A DNA stretch of 64,000 nucleotides, taken from Aquanectria penicillioides. Its lineage: Eukaryota > Ascomycota > Sordariomycetes > Hypocreales > Nectriaceae. This document shows, in pieces, positions 55,588 to 64,000 of this stretch. The stretch lies in assembly GCA_003415625.1 (NCBI GenBank), contig PYIU01000007.1, positions 3,782,001 through 3,846,000 of the forward strand, in the 5' to 3' direction. A model generated the notes under the pieces. The model was not told the origin of the DNA and searched no databases. It saw only the letters and a program-made list of their open reading frames with translations. Position 1 is the first letter of the stretch; every line of letters begins with the position of its first letter. The translations under genes were made by a program, and so were the position numbers.

Positions 55588-56690
55588 TTGTCACTAACTC
55601 CTCCTGCTAGGACAACCATTTACTTCGACAAAATCCACCATGGGGCGCCTATGTTACACAGAGAAAGATTCTTCTCGTATCTGAATTTACAATCGCAGCC
55701 GGGCTTGCCCATGTGCCTTCAATATATCGTATGGCGTTGGCCGCTGGCATCTCGGAGCCTCACCGCCACCTTAGAATGCCACCTTACCACCATGCTAGAG
55801 CATGTGCTAAAGCGGATGAGATGGCAATAGGTGATTTTCAGCCCTTTTAAAACACACCACTGAAGTAAATAGGCCGAAGATAGCCTCGGGCTGATAGTGG
55901 CACATGCCTAGTGCTGGAGCCGGATTTCCTGCTTTGAAGCCCAACAGACCATGTTCTCTACAGCATCAATAAGCTTGTCTCGAAGCCTCAAAATTGCGCA
56001 AATGCTGCGATTATATGATATTGACAATGATGACCCATTCTCAATGTCAGCTATTGAGCCCCCTCGAGATTGGTTTGAACTGGAAGAGCGGCGCCGGACA
56101 TGGTGGACGGCATTCTTTTTTGATCGTTTCGTTTGTGCGACGACACGATGGCTCGAACTAATCCATGGGCACGATGTGAGTCTAATCAATCATGGTGCCA
56201 GATAGCATCCATTCACTAACTATCCCATTCAAGATCCAAACTCGACTTCCTGCTTCGGAAGAAGCTTACGATACCGGCCAAGAAGAAATCCTCAACTCTT
56301 CCAGGATCATGACCGACGTCGAAGTAACGCTTTTGAATCCGTTGATGAACTTCTCAGCATATATAGCGGCCCTAGTATTCCTAGAGGACTATGTCGGAAA
56401 GAGAAAAAGTCACATTAGGGGAAACCTGGAATTTCTACTCAAGATTTTAGCGGCCATGGACAAAGGCAACCTGGTGGCTCAATCTGTTGCAAATCAGCTT
56501 AGTCAGGAAATGAGACAATGTGGACTAGCAACATCCATATTCGAACAGGTAAAGCCTTTGAAATCTCTGTGTTTTCGTATTATAACAGTCAATGGAGACT
56601 CACAAGACCTCCTCGGGCCCGGCCATGGTTTCACTTCTCACCACTGACACCATTTTCGTCTTGCATAGCTTTCACATCTCCGCAGAATCC
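55588..56690 (+). pseudogene. Decayed Zn(II)2Cys6-type regulator (middle-homology region)
   Basis: The Fungal_trans domain of a regulator survives in order: TTIYFDKIHHGAPMLHRERFFSYLN (about 55612), YRMALAAGISEPHRHLRMP one frame over (about 55732), AEDSLGLIVAHA, then TAG, CWSRISCFEAQQ (about 55873), KIAQMLRLYDIDNDD (about 55990), PPRDWFELEERRRTWWTAFFFDRF (about 56059), an intron GTGAGT...TCAAG, and IQTRLPASEEAYDTGQEE (about 56236). Lesions are a frameshift between SQPGLPMC and YRMALAAG, and an in-frame TAG at 55909-55911 where relatives read AHAQCW (CAG to TAG). The zinc cluster was not found. The 3' end is uncertain. Another dead regulator, not an exact copy of the one at 12854. Confidence 0.82.
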
Positions 56691-56736
56691 TCCGATGCGA
56701 GGAACTAGATTTTGAAGCCCAATCATTTTACTCAAG

Positions 56737-57076
56737 TTGAGATTTAATTCGGAACTTTCCATCTCGCACTGCTCTCACTGTGCAAGACCGAGCGAGGAAC
56801 GTCTGACTGATCTGACGTCTAAAATCACTGGCGTTGATTTTGGTACCGTGGAGAACGGCCAAATTGTCGACCTGGATGTCGACGAGATTATTCGCGAGGC
56901 AGATGTAAAACTTGCGCAAGGAGATAAGTCTGCTTTTCTGAGCAACTATTTCCAAATGATGTATGGCGAGGGCTATGGTGGTAGCTACTTTCAGACTCTG
57001 TCTTGGAATGAGCGGCTGGGACTCAGGGCTTGGCGAATTTATTAAAAAGGCGGCCGAGAATCTGGGTGTTCTGTGA
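56737..57076 (+). pseudogene. Short unidentified coding remnant
   Basis: A frame with protein-like composition: ITGVDFGTVENGQIVDLDVDEIIREADVKLAQGDKS, then YFQMMYGEGYGGSYFQTLSWNERLGL, continuing one frame over as LGEFIKKAAENLGVL to a TGA at 57074-57076. The frame switch near 57020 suggests a lesion. I do not recognise the family. Its position, just behind a dead regulator, and the lack of an ATG with upstream exons suggest the C-terminal end of a lost enzyme. It could be a real 3' exon of an unrecognised gene. Confidence 0.4.
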
Positions 57077-57755
57077 GAATACCGGTAAAGATAGTAAGAG
57101 AGCGCTACTTGTGCCGTAAACTTGGACAGAAAGTACGTCAACGTGAAACCCGGCAATCGATGGGTTGAAAGTACTCGCTTGAGAGGTGAAGACATGACTT
57201 GACTGAACTTGGGGAACTGGAAGTTTGTCCCACTGTGGCGCTGTCTGGCCATGCGCGTGGCTTTTCAGAACATGCGGTGAAGACAGCTGACCCCAAGACT
57301 GCAGACACAAAGCAGCCAACCAATCTCCAAGACGCCGTGTAGTTCGTCTGCCACATGGCAGCTGATGAATCCTGCAGCACAGAACAGATCGATAGTCCAA
57401 AAACGTGTGGAGGGTGGGATGCCACTTGACACTGACAGCCCATCTCCAATGCGGGGAATGCCCTCCTCCTCCCCATGGGGTTACGCGCGATCCACGCGGG
57501 GTTCCTCCGGGCGGACATGAGCTTATTGGGCCGGGGCTCCGTAGCTTTGAGTCTGGCCACGGCTAGTGACAGGAGCTTGACCAAGAGCCCTGGTCACGAC
57601 GCCCGTTTGTGGCTCCGGGAGTCCGATTCTGCGAAGAGGCGTGCACTGAATATAAGAGAATGGCAAGTCTCGGTCTCAAGGCATGACAAACGATACAGCA
57701 CAGAGGCTCTAGGCTCTATTCTTCAGACAACGGGGAAACCAACAAGGGAAACAAC
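57077..57755. other. Promoter of the MFS carrier
   Basis: About 680 bp upstream of ATG 57756. No additional feature was recognised. Confidence 0.45.
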
Positions 57756-59612
57756 ATGGCTCGCGACACAGAAGCACAGAATGTTCCTCCTGACGCCGAT
57801 GTCGAGTTCTATCCCGGCACGGAAATCATGGAGGATTACTTGGGGAGCCACCTCTCGCACAGCCACCAGAATGGCACCGGCCCCGTGTTGATTCCTCAGC
57901 CGAGTGATAATTCTGACGACCCTTTGGTGAGTGCAACCTCCGTAACCAGACAAACAAAATTTCCCAAACTGACAATCTGTAGAACTGGTCTCGCTTTTGG
58001 AAATGGACTGTGGCTTTTATCGAGGTTTTCTTCATCCTAACCTCGGTAATCTCAGCTCTGTCCGTTTCGCCATTGACCCCAGTATTTGAAGCCCAATTCA
58101 ACAAAGATGCTGAGGCCATTGCCTTGCTGGTACGGTGCACGCTCAATATTGACAATGAAAAAAAAAAAAAACCCTGTGCTGATAATGCCCTGTGCAGACG
58201 AGTGCCCTTGTTCTTGTCACGGGATACGCCAATCTGATTCTCGTGCCGATTGCTGAAGTATATGGACGCCGGTTCATTCTCCTCCTCTCAGCCTTGACAT
58301 GTCTTGGAGCTTCGGTTTGGCACGGTGCTGCGCAGTCGTATGGCTCCTTTATGGGTGCTCGCATTCTCATTGGTATCGGAATGTCCATCGGCGAGAGTCT
58401 CATGCCCATGGTTGTTAGCGATGTCTTCTTCCTACACGAACGTGGAAAATTCATGGGCACCTACTTCTTCGCTCTGTTCAACGGAATGTTTCTTGGACCG
58501 ATTATCGCTGGCCAGTGTGCGCAGCGCTTTTCCTCGTGGAGAACTTTCTACTGGATGATCTCTGGCTTCAGCGCTTTCACCTGTCTATTGATCCTATTTC
58601 TTCACCCAGAGACAAAGTATAATCGACCGACCGTTCAATCCACTGTGTCAGAAAGCCACAGCACTTCAGATGAGAAACGCGGAGATGTCCAAATTGAAGA
58701 GTCTGCCAACCGGAGCAGTGATGCTAGTGCGATTCTCGGTCACGGCAGACCCAAGAAATGGCAGTTCCGCATAATCCAATCTACCGACAAGGATGCATTG
58801 TCCAAAGTATCCCGCCACGTTATTACTCCCTTTGTGCTTCTGCGATTCCCCATTGTCATCTTCGGATCTTGGATGCTCGCTTTTCCTGCCAGCGGTCTGC
58901 TGACCTTGAACTACATCGAGTCCTCGGCTCTTACAGCGAACCCATACAACTTTGATAATGCTCAAGTGGGACTAAGCAATCTAGCTCTGGTTTGTGGTGG
59001 TACTCTCGGCGTTTTCACCGCAGGTCCATTATCTGATTGGGTGGCCATGAGATTGACGATAAGGAACAGAGGCATTCGAGAACCTGAAATGCGTCTTGTC
59101 TCGCTGATTCCATTTACAATTCTCTCAGGCATTGCATTGATTGTAGTTGGAGTCGGGTTTGCCAATCATTGGCCCTGGGAAGCCGTTATCATCATTGGGT
59201 TTGGTGGGATTGGATTGATGACAGTCAGCATCTCGACAATTGGTATTACGGTATAGTTCAAGATGCTTTAAACTGAAAGTTGTGAACAAACTAACATTGG
59301 TTAATAGTACGCCGTCGACTCGTACAAGCCTGTGGCTGGACAGATTATGTGCATTGCAACTGTCTTGAAGAACTCTTTCGGGGTAAGATTTACCACATTT
59401 TTATTGTCTAGCCAGAACGCAAACTGACAAGATGATAGTTTGGTATGGGCTATTACGTGACCCAATGGGTCAAAAAAGATGGTTTTATTCCGCTGCTGAT
59501 GTCTGAGTTTGCCCTCATTATTGGTCCTACGATATTGGGTGGGATTTTCTTCTACTTCTTCGGCAAGCGCTTCCGCAAGATGAGTCGCAACTCGAAGGTG
59601 CACACTTTCTAA
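57756..59612 (+). CDS. MFS transporter (DHA1-like drug/metabolite exporter)
   Basis: Five exons (57756-57926, 57983-58129, 58198-59250, 59308-59382 and 59439-59612) make a 539-aa, 12-helix carrier. The first 60 residues are cytosolic and acidic/polar. NWSRFWKWTVAFIEVFFILTSVISALSVSPLTPVF opens helix 1, with AEVYGRRFILLLSALT, the DHA1-like motif between helices 2 and 3, IGIGMSIGESLMPMVVSDVFFLHERGKFMG and a central loop of about 90 residues from LHPETKYNRP to the KWQFRIIQSTD block. The end KRFRKMSRNSKVHTF is basic. It is a proton-driven exporter or importer of small organics in the plasma membrane. It converges with a Zn alcohol dehydrogenase followed by a Baeyer-Villiger-type monooxygenase, so it may move their substrate or product. 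The second intron holds an A14 run at 58158-58171. Confidence 0.93.
58158..58171 (+). repeat. A14 homopolymer in intron 2 of the MFS gene
   Basis: Fourteen consecutive adenines inside the intron (58130-58197). It has no coding effect but is a likely length-variable tract. Confidence 0.85.
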
Positions 59613-59905
59613 GTGGGCTTTATATGTATACGATTCGATAGTCACAAAGGCCCTAGCCGCGGTCTAATACATTAGGAAATTTGTTGCACACCAAGTGGAC
59701 CATATGCTTAGGACGTGATGTTAGCACTTGAGGGCCACAACAGGGCTAGCTATGATGCGTCAATTAAAATGCAAAGCTTTTTTATTAACTAGACTATTGG
59801 CATAAGTAGATGCTGCATAATGTAAACTTTGGGTCATGCATAGAAATACCTGAGGAAGTCAATATTTCGAAACATGGCTCTTGATGCTATCTGACTCGTG
59901 TCTTA

Positions 59906-60991
59906 TCAAACACCGCTCAAATCCAAAACTGTCCGACCCACGATACTATGTGTTTCCATCTTTTGGTATATACTAGTAATTTCTTTCGGCTCATGCACAA
60001 CCACGGCTGGCTTGACAAGCCCACGTACTACGTAATCAATCGCCTCGCCAATATCCTTTCTAGTGCCAACCATGGAACCGCAGATCGAAATGTCGCGGTG
60101 AATGAGTAGGCCTGGTGGAACAGCCATCCGGACCTTTTCATGCGGCAGTCCAACACACACCAAGCACCCTTTGTATGCAAGATAATCAAGGGCTTGATTG
60201 TAAGTTGCTTCACTTGGAGCTAGGACAATGGCTGCCTGCACACCTGCTCCTCCAGTGAGTTCAAAAATGCGATGGACCGCATCCTTCTCGGTCTTGTAGT
60301 CAACAAAAGCGGCCGCCCCCAATCTCAGTATCTCTTCGCGTTTCGCTTCGCTTGTGTCGATGCCAATGACCTTCATGCCCATGGCTACAGCGTACTGCAC
60401 GGCGAAGTTACCGAGACCACCCCCTGCCCCGGCGATGGCAACCCAATCTCCAGATCGAGCTCCGGACTTTTTCAGCGCCTTGTATGCGGTAACGCCCCCA
60501 CAAAGGACAGGAGCAAATAGAGAATCTCCAATAGTTGGAGCTTCCGGCAGCAGGACCAAATAAGACGCGTAGACTGCGATGTATTGCTGGTAGGTCCCGT
60601 TGCATTGCATGCCGTGGAACTTGGTGTTGGGGCACATCACCTCGCCATCAATCAGGCCACATACCGAACACTCTCCGCACGGGCGTCGAATAAGTGGAAT
60701 GCCAACGCGAGTGCCCAGGGACGGAACCTTGGATAGATCTGTGTCGGCGTGATACGCTAGGACTTGGCCCACTCCTTCATGTCCTGGCACATCGCAGGAC
60801 ATCTGCCGGTCCCATCCACCATTAATACCGGAGAGATCGGAGTGACAAACGCCAGTATAAGAGAGCCGCACAAGGGCTTGGCCTGGCTCGAGCTTGGGTA
60901 CAGGGTATGAGTGATCAATATCTATTTTCCATTCCTTGCCAATGGTTTTGACTACAATTGCCATCTGTGTGGTTGGAGTTGGTTCGGCCAT
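59906..60991 (-). CDS. Zinc-dependent alcohol dehydrogenase (ADH1-like)
   Basis: Single-exon medium-chain dehydrogenase of 361 aa starting MAEPTPTTQMAIVVK. Catalytic zinc: VCHSD (Cys), GHEGVG (His, Glu). Structural zinc: CGECSVCGLIDGEVMC. Cofactor: AGAGGGLGNFAVQYA, followed by VIGIDTSEAKRE (Asp at the end of the second strand, so NAD is preferred over NADP), and DYKTEKD. It oxidises primary alcohols or reduces aldehydes in the cytosol, as fungal ADH1/ADH3-type enzymes do. It is a close relative of the fermentative enzymes, so it may be a paralogue recruited to a local pathway. Next to a Baeyer-Villiger-type monooxygenase, it could oxidise alcohols released from the ester products. A TTG upstream gives no better start. 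No lesions. Confidence 0.95.
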   Translation of the reverse strand: MAEPTPTTQMAIVVKTIGKEWKIDIDHSYPVPKLEPGQALVRLSYTGVCHSDLSGINGGWDRQMSCDVPGHEGVGQVLAYHADTDLSKVPSLGTRVGIPLIRRPCGECSVCGLIDGEVMCPNTKFHGMQCNGTYQQYIAVYASYLVLLPEAPTIGDSLFAPVLCGGVTAYKALKKSGARSGDWVAIAGAGGGLGNFAVQYAVAMGMKVIGIDTSEAKREEILRLGAAAFVDYKTEKDAVHRIFELTGGAGVQAAIVLAPSEATYNQALDYLAYKGCLVCVGLPHEKVRMAVPPGLLIHRDISICGSMVGTRKDIGEAIDYVVRGLVKPAVVVHEPKEITSIYQKMETHSIVGRTVLDLSGV

Positions 60992-61481
60992 TGCGAACAA
61001 GGAATGATGATGATTCAAGAAATTAGGTGGAGCGTGTATTGGTGAGCGTCTGTGATTCCGAGTATCGATGAGCGCGAGGAATAAAATATTGGATTCACGT
61101 GGAAGAGAATATAACCTCAGCGACGATCCGACCTAAGTGACACCCCCTCAGTTGAGACGACTAAATTGCGAACGGATACCCGAAACGTGTTTTCCGGAGC
61201 TCCGATCGAGGAAAATTGGGCGTATTTCCGTCTCCGCTTCGATGTACCCGTCGGCAATTCCGAAATGTCGAAATTGAGCCTGTCGTATAGCCAACGTCGG
61301 CCAATCAAGAGACTACGGATTCGTTACCCACAACCAACGGATCTACATTCTCTCCTGCTATGCACTTTCAATGTATTCGAGTAGTTCAGGGCTAGCTGTT
61401 GAAGAATAACAAATTTTAATTGATATCGTACTGAACACTATTTAGACTGCAATTTACTAAAGCCTGCTACGTGAAAATAGT
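60992..61481. promoter_or_regulatory. Promoter region of alcohol dehydrogenase
   Basis: 490 bp between same-strand genes. No specific site can be named. Confidence 0.4.
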
Positions 61482-63357
61482 CTAGCTCGAAACTGCCGGC
61501 ACAGGGGCGGGCAGCGAAGGATAGTCTACATTTTGCGGGTCCAGATACTTGGACTTATCGGAGCTCTCGTCTTGCTCACACTCTGTAAATCCGTTACCCA
61601 ACCATCCTGCCTTGTTCCCACCGAGGTATGTATAATCGTAATCCTCAAAGCGAGGCTTCTCCAACGTCTTCACGAAGTGAAGTGCAGAGCCAGGCCAAAG
61701 TGCTGCAATCGGCCCATCCGTGGTGCCGCGCTTGTACCATGAGCGGCAAGGCAGGGTAAAGACGGTCCGTTTAAAGTAGTCCTTGCAGTATTGAACAAAG
61801 GTGTCACAAGCCGCTTCCTTTGGCTGGATTGTTGCAACCCTGTCCTTTTGCATCTTGGCGATAACATTGCAGACGTAGTCGCAAGTCCGCTCCAGAACAA
61901 TGCTGAGCGAACCAACTCCGAGAGCCGAGTTGGGACCATGAGCAACAAAGAAATTGGGAAATCCAGTTGTGCTAAGACTGATGTAGGAATCAGGATAGTC
62001 TGCCCATTTCGCGCCCAACTCTGCTCCTCCTAGTCCGTAAATGGGGAAGCGCTTTGTAAAGGAGGTGTCAAAGCCGGTGGCGCAGATAATGGCATCGGTC
62101 TTGCGCAATGTGCCATCAGCTGTGACAATGCCCTCTTCTGTTATCTTGGCGATATCGTTGGACACAAAGGACACGTTATCCTCGACTAGTGCCTCGAGGT
62201 ATCCCGGTCCTGGCGTAATTCGCCTGCAGCCGGGCAAGAACGAGGGCAGGATCTTGTCGAGAATCTCTGGTTTCTTGGCCAGCTTCTTGCGCATGCTCTC
62301 TGTGAACTCTGCCGCAGCTTTGTTCGCAACGTTGCCAAGAAGAGTAACCTTGGTCATGGATTGAATCTCGCTGTCCAGCCTCTTTCGGTACTCCAGCAGA
62401 GCTTCCGGGTGTTCCTTAAAGTTCTTCATCTCTTCTTGGGAAAAGTTAAAGTTGGAGCCGGTTTCAGTGTGTTTTCGCACTTCATGCTCAGCGATTGGAG
62501 GGGCAATCCATGCCTGGCCACGCACGTAATTGTCGAGGTGCTTGACCTTGGGCTGAAGGGCGGGAACAATCTGGATCGCACTCGACCCTGATCCAATGAC
62601 GGCCACAGACAGACCGGTGGTATCCCAAGAATCATCCCAAGCTGCACTATGCAGGAGCTTGCCCTTGAAGGAGTGGAGTCCCGGGATATCGGGCCACGTC
62701 CAGTCGTTCAGGGCTCCGATGCAAGCGTAGAGGACGTCACAGGAATCCTCCACCACCTCGCCAGTAAGAACATTCTGGACCTTGACGTTCCATCTTGATT
62801 CGGCCTTGATGAACCTTGCCTCGAGCACCTTGTGGTTAAGTTGCATGTACTTGCGCACATCGTACTTGGCGACGATGCCCTTCCAGTATTCGAGGATCTC
62901 ATTGCCCGAAGCATAGAACTGAGACCAATTTGGGTTGGGCTCGAAAGATGCCTGATAAACATGAGATGGGATGTCTGAATTAGGACGTTAGCACACCGAA
63001 TATCGTCCAATAGGCGGGGATGACTGAGGAAAACGTACCACATGCGATGCCAGGATACCTGTTCTCAAACCAGGTGCCGCCAATATCAGCATTCTTGTCG
63101 TAAACAGTCAGTTCCAAATTGGCAATCCGGCGAGGCAGCCTGATTGAGGCGAGGATACCAGAGATGCCTGCACCAATTACAATGACTTTCATGGGGCGCG
63201 CATAGTCAATCTCCTGGAGACTGACCGAGTCGGTCGCGGTGCCGTTTTGGGCCCCGTTCTTGGCGTCTAGGGGTTCGACCTGGGCCACCACATCTGCGCC
63301 GGCCATTTTGGAGCCAGCGTTGTTGGTTTCAGGCACGGAAGCAGAACTATGAGGCAT
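61482..63357 (-). CDS. Baeyer-Villiger-type flavin monooxygenase
   Basis: FAD/NADPH enzyme of 603 aa from two exons (63357-63039 and 62974-61482; GTACGT...ATTCAG). A disordered head of about 55 residues precedes MKVIVIGAGISGILASIRL (FAD Rossmann). Then [25 protein letters not shown] (typical active-site GGTW...YPG...D), the Baeyer-Villiger fingerprint FKGKLLHSAAW (FxGxxxHxxxW), the NADPH Rossmann VAVIGSGSSAIQIV, the late motif ICATGFDTSF, and HGPNSALGVGSLS. This places it with Type I BVMOs and steroid/cycloalkanone-type enzymes, which insert oxygen next to a ketone to make an ester or lactone. It is cytosolic. The C-terminal tail after the last conserved block is Asp/Ser-rich. With the ADH and the MFS exporter it forms a plausible ketone/alcohol-handling set. 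Confidence 0.94.
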
Positions 63358-64000
63358 TGTGACGGAGAAAGTTGCAGATTCAATGGGTTTCTAGCTGTGA
63401 TGAATGCGTCTTCAACCTGGGGAAGGGATGGGCAGAGACGAGGATATTATCGCGACTTTGCAACCCATCTTAATAATCCGTGACTCTGTATTCTGTCCAA
63501 CTTGTCCCGATCGTTTCCAGTAGCTCAATACGCGACATGTTGAAAATGCGGGACATTTGCCTCCCCAACCGGAGCTCCGGGGTCTGGCTTCGTTCTGGCT
63601 TTGCCGTGGCTTCTCTCTGGTCTCGCTGTGGTGCTGCTCTGGCTCCGCATCCTCAGACCGTGGCCGGCGCTCCGTGGCTCGACCCCTGTCCGGAGCGCCG
63701 ACCGCCACTTTGTTGCGCTCGCTTACGCTGCGGAACAAGTTACAGGGCTAGGCTAGAGGGCGCACGCAGGACCAGATCTTCTCCACATCTTGCTATCTCG
63801 GTTCGACTCTGAGATACAGTCTTGTTCGAGATCGGCCCCAGACAAAAGAAAGCAAATCTCGGGGTTTTCGGGCCCACCAGATGGGAGCCGGTATAATATG
63901 ACGGGATTCAACATGGCATAGAAGACACTCCAAGGTTCTTTCGCTCGCGATCAATACCCGTCATGTGTATTCATTGTGCGTACGGAGTAGCATCAAATTA
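63358..64000. other. Promoter of the monooxygenase, window edge
   Basis: About 640 bp upstream of the BVMO start. A hairpin-like CTCGGTTCGACTCTGAG near 63788 was noted but does not complete a tRNA. No other feature was recognised. Confidence 0.4.

Noticed and set aside
63742..63812. Possible tRNA with a T-arm-like hairpin (CTCGG/TTCGACT/CTGAG)
   Set aside because: A plausible T arm and an A-box-like TAGGCTAGAGG occur, but the acceptor stem and anticodon arm do not pair.

Overview
The window is nuclear DNA from a filamentous ascomycete (Pezizomycotina). The evidence is short GT-AG introns of about 45-80 bases with CTAAC-like branch sites, Zn(II)2Cys6 regulators, Dal5-type and drug-type MFS carriers, an ascomycete laccase with a DSGI tail, and long gene-poor spacers. 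The genus cannot be told from sequence alone; the gene set would suit a Sordariomycete. No rRNA, tRNA, CRISPR array, transposon ORF or terminal repeat was recognised.

Layout. 0.3-5.8 kb: an amino-acid permease, a fused macrodomain/SirTM-type sirtuin, and a protein with a HWAV...NCQ papain/LRAT-like pattern. 6.3-15.1 kb: mostly dead genes (an MFS drug carrier, an SDR and a Zn2Cys6 regulator) around one intact SDR. 15.9-35.7 kb: a secondary-metabolism-like neighbourhood. It holds a Zn2Cys6 regulator with a damaged finger, an FAD monooxygenase divergent from an O-acetylhomoserine sulfhydrylase-like PLP enzyme, a cytochrome P450 with a nonsense codon, an SDR, a second intact Zn2Cys6 regulator, a LovD-like serine beta-lactamase-fold enzyme, a small unknown protein, a laccase and a small secreted protein. 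No PKS, NRPS or terpene synthase core is present. 37.4-42.1 kb: a Dal5-family carrier and a catalase pseudogene. 42.4-50.7 kb: an annexin with a Pro/Gln/Tyr-rich head, a GH5 endoglucanase with a probable GPI tail, a class-1A-type dihydroorotate dehydrogenase and an NAD-dependent epimerase-like protein. 52.3-57.1 kb: a membrane-protein remnant, an intact BTB protein, a dead Zn2Cys6 regulator and another remnant. 57.8-63.4 kb: an MFS carrier, a Zn alcohol dehydrogenase and a Baeyer-Villiger-type monooxygenase, a plausible small catabolic or biosynthetic group.

Two themes stand out. First, about a third of the recognisable genes are pseudogenes. In five of them I could place a nonsense codon against the family consensus, and all five are explained by C-to-T (or G-to-A) changes, four of them in a CpA context as expected of RIP. 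Second, two otherwise healthy genes (the permease and the annexin) each show a single missing base inside a G/C homopolymer, which looks more like a consensus-sequence error than decay.

All exon coordinates were derived by hand from splice signals and reading-frame continuity, so boundaries may be off by a few bases. Family names rest on recognised motifs, not on database searches.
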